NCBI GenBank assembly: GCA_003694385.1
Contig: RFKA01000026.1
Location: 1-6,028, forward strand
Length of the DNA: 6,028 nt
Direction: 5' to 3'
From: Candidatus Woesearchaeota archaeon
GTDB lineage: Archaea; Nanobdellota; Nanobdellia; Woesearchaeales; UBA525
A program made the position numbers and the translations under genes. The notes beneath the pieces were generated by a model. That model made no database searches. It saw only the letters and a program-made list of their open reading frames with translations, and had not been told where the DNA came from. Positions 5,306 through 6,028 of this stretch are shown piece by piece (positions within the stretch are counted from its first letter, which is position 1; every line of letters starts with the position of its first letter).

Positions 5306-5638
5306 GGAGTCATCAAGCACGCTCGCGGGGTATACGTCTGACGCTTTCGCAATTGTTTCCGCGTCCACCTTGTCCGCGTCGTAGCGCACATACGCTGTGC
5401 CGTCCTCATAACTGACCTTCGCGTCAATAACTCCCTCAACGTGCTTGAGCTGGTACTCAACGCCGAGCGCGCAGCTCGTGCAGGTCATACCGTCTATTGC
5501 GAGCGTCGCTTCATGGACGTTCGTCGGGGCACTCCCCCTGAGCGTTTCCGTCGTCGCACCTGTTGTTCTGCTGGTCGGTGCGCAGCCTGCAAGGAGCAGC
5601 GCAGCCATACTTACTACGATAATCAGTAATCGTTTCAT
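5300..5638 (-). CDS. MerP-like HMA domain metal-binding lipoprotein
   Basis: The 112-aa product starts with a lipoprotein signal: basic MKR, a hydrophobic core (4-17) and the lipobox LLAGC with Cys19. A Thr/Ser-rich linker follows (20-42), then one heavy-metal-associated domain (about 43-112) with the ligand loop DGMTCTSC (49-56; Cys53, Cys56). The domain has the MerP/CopZ/Atx1 ferredoxin-like fold and binds Hg(II), Cu(I) or similar soft ions. Bacterial MerP is soluble and periplasmic; here a lipid anchor would keep the domain on the outer face of the membrane, sensible for a cell without a periplasm (inference). The start is ATG 5638, not ATG 5644 or longer in-frame starts up to 5842, because the Shine-Dalgarno GAGGTGAT lies 4 nt before 5638 and covers 5644. 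It is 11 nt downstream of the MerT-like gene, clearly one operon. Confidence 0.88.
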   Translation of the reverse strand: MKRLLIIVVSMAALLLAGCAPTSRTTGATTETLRGSAPTNVHEATLAIDGMTCTSCALGVEYQLKHVEGVIDAKVSYEDGTAYVRYDADKVDAETIAKASDVYPASVLDDSS

Positions 5639-5642
5639 ACGC

Positions 5643-5650
5643 ATCACCTC
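5643..5650 (-). promoter_or_regulatory. Shine-Dalgarno sequence deciding the start of the MerP-like gene
   Basis: On the reverse strand TAGAGGTGAT joins the stop codon of the MerT-like gene to a near-perfect Shine-Dalgarno sequence 4 nt before ATG 5638. The arrangement implies re-initiation by ribosomes ending the upstream gene. Confidence 0.75.
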
Positions 5651-5982
5651 TACGCGATTGTTGCAACGAGGGGGGCAAGCCAATACTTGAGCAACAGCAA
5701 CAGCGCAACCAGCAGAACGAACGAGAGCACAACGGGCTTCCAGTTCTGTCGCATGCCCTGGACGGAACAACAGTTCTTTCTCTTGAGGTACAGCACGGTG
5801 GCTCCCCCAAAGAAGAGGAGCGCGAGCGTCGTGAAGAGCCACGTGTACTTCCCGATTGTCAAGGCTGTTGAAACACTGCCGAGCCCGAAGAGCACGATAA
5901 TGACTGGGCCAAGACAGCAGAGCGCGCCGAATACGCCCGCGACGCCTCCCGCCGCAAGTAGCTTCTTATCTTTCTCGTCCAT
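5650..5982 (-). CDS. MerT-like mercuric or soft-metal ion transport membrane protein
   Basis: The 110-aa product has three membrane helices (about residues 9-36, 45-66 and 84-104), like MerT (about 116 aa). The first helix carries a vicinal Cys pair in GALCCLGPVIIVLFGLG (19-35), corresponding to the SSCCVLPL region of MerT. A second pair, KRKNCCS (67-73), lies in the loop between helices 2 and 3, where MerT has its cytoplasmic Cys pair. MerT receives Hg(II) from MerP and passes it across the membrane to cytoplasmic MerA; here a MerP-like gene follows directly and no MerA is visible. Substrate could be mercury or another thiophilic ion. The start at 5982 has AGAGG 7 nt upstream on the reverse strand and overlaps the stop of a frame entering from the right (TGATG). 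Confidence 0.8.
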   Translation of the reverse strand: MDEKDKKLLAAGGVAGVFGALCCLGPVIIVLFGLGSVSTALTIGKYTWLFTTLALLFFGGATVLYLKRKNCCSVQGMRQNWKPVVLSFVLLVALLLLLKYWLAPLVATIA

Positions 5983-6028
5983 CAGCTTTCCTCTAGTGGG
6001 TTACGCGCGTTCTCACACGGGGCACGGC
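5982..6028 (-). CDS. Possible C-terminal end of an upstream operon gene
   Basis: One reverse-strand frame enters from the right edge and reads RAPCENARNPLEES before a TGA (5984-5982) that shares its last base with the MerT-like ATG (TGATG). Such overlaps are typical within operons. The fragment contains one cysteine and a charged end but is too short to name; a regulator or another metal-handling protein would fit the context. Another frame is also open to a TAG at 5993-5995, so the choice of frame rests only on the overlap. Confidence 0.4.
   Translation of the reverse strand, partial: RAPCENARNPLEES
5990..5994 (-). promoter_or_regulatory. Shine-Dalgarno sequence of the MerT-like gene
   Basis: On the reverse strand AGAGG is followed by 7 nt and the ATG at 5982. 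Presence of this site and absence of a TATA box in the remaining 46 nt indicate an internal operon gene. Confidence 0.55.

Noticed and set aside
5639..5842. Longer in-frame N-terminus of the MerP-like protein
   Set aside because: It overlaps the MerT-like gene, would bury the lipoprotein signal and ignores the strong Shine-Dalgarno sequence before 5638.
1..6028. tRNA, rRNA, CRISPR array or insertion sequence
   Set aside because: I saw no cloverleaf-like sequence, regularly spaced repeats, transposase motif or terminal inverted repeats on either strand.

Overview
The window looks archaeal. Four of the six recognisable promoters have a TATA-like box centred 25-27 nt upstream of an ATG that no Shine-Dalgarno sequence precedes, as expected for leaderless archaeal mRNAs. 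Genes inside operons, and the cold-shock gene, instead carry AGGTG-type Shine-Dalgarno sequences. Gene content (secreted Lon-like protease without ATPase, AI-2E/PerM permease, cold-shock protein, dPGM-type phosphoglycerate mutase, SucC-like ATP-grasp protein) and moderately high GC suggest an uncultured archaeon, possibly of the DPANN group. That placement is inference; only 'archaeal' is well supported.

Layout. 1-533 (-): N-terminal part of a succinyl-CoA synthetase beta-like ATP-grasp protein, running off the left edge. It shares a divergent promoter region (534-623) with a membrane-anchored S16 (Lon-like) serine protease (624-1385, +). Next come an AI-2E/PerM family permease with its own promoter (1433-2437, +), a T-rich convergent spacer, a 2,3-BPG-dependent phosphoglycerate mutase (2513-3244, -), a second divergent promoter region, and a small cold-shock protein with an acidic repeat tail (3365-3622, +). 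A 327-nt stretch without a convincing gene (3623-3949) holds a T-tract terminator, a perfect 13-bp tandem duplication and the promoter of the next operon.

The right third (3950-6028) is a compact metal or metalloid handling locus. On the + strand are three overlapping genes: an ArsR-family repressor with a CxC site, a 38-aa cysteine-rich protein (easily missed because of its size), and a permease of the PF03773/ArsP-like family with a CSCSS motif. Converging on it from the - strand is a MerT-like three-helix membrane protein with two Cys pairs, followed by a MerP-like HMA domain that carries a lipoprotein signal. The two operons overlap tail to tail by 6 nt. The likely logic is that the lipid-anchored HMA protein captures a soft metal ion outside the membrane and MerT moves it, while ArsR senses the metal and derepresses the cysteine-rich protein and the permease. 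No reductase (MerA, ArsC) is visible. An upstream - strand gene that overlaps the merT start is cut off by the window edge.
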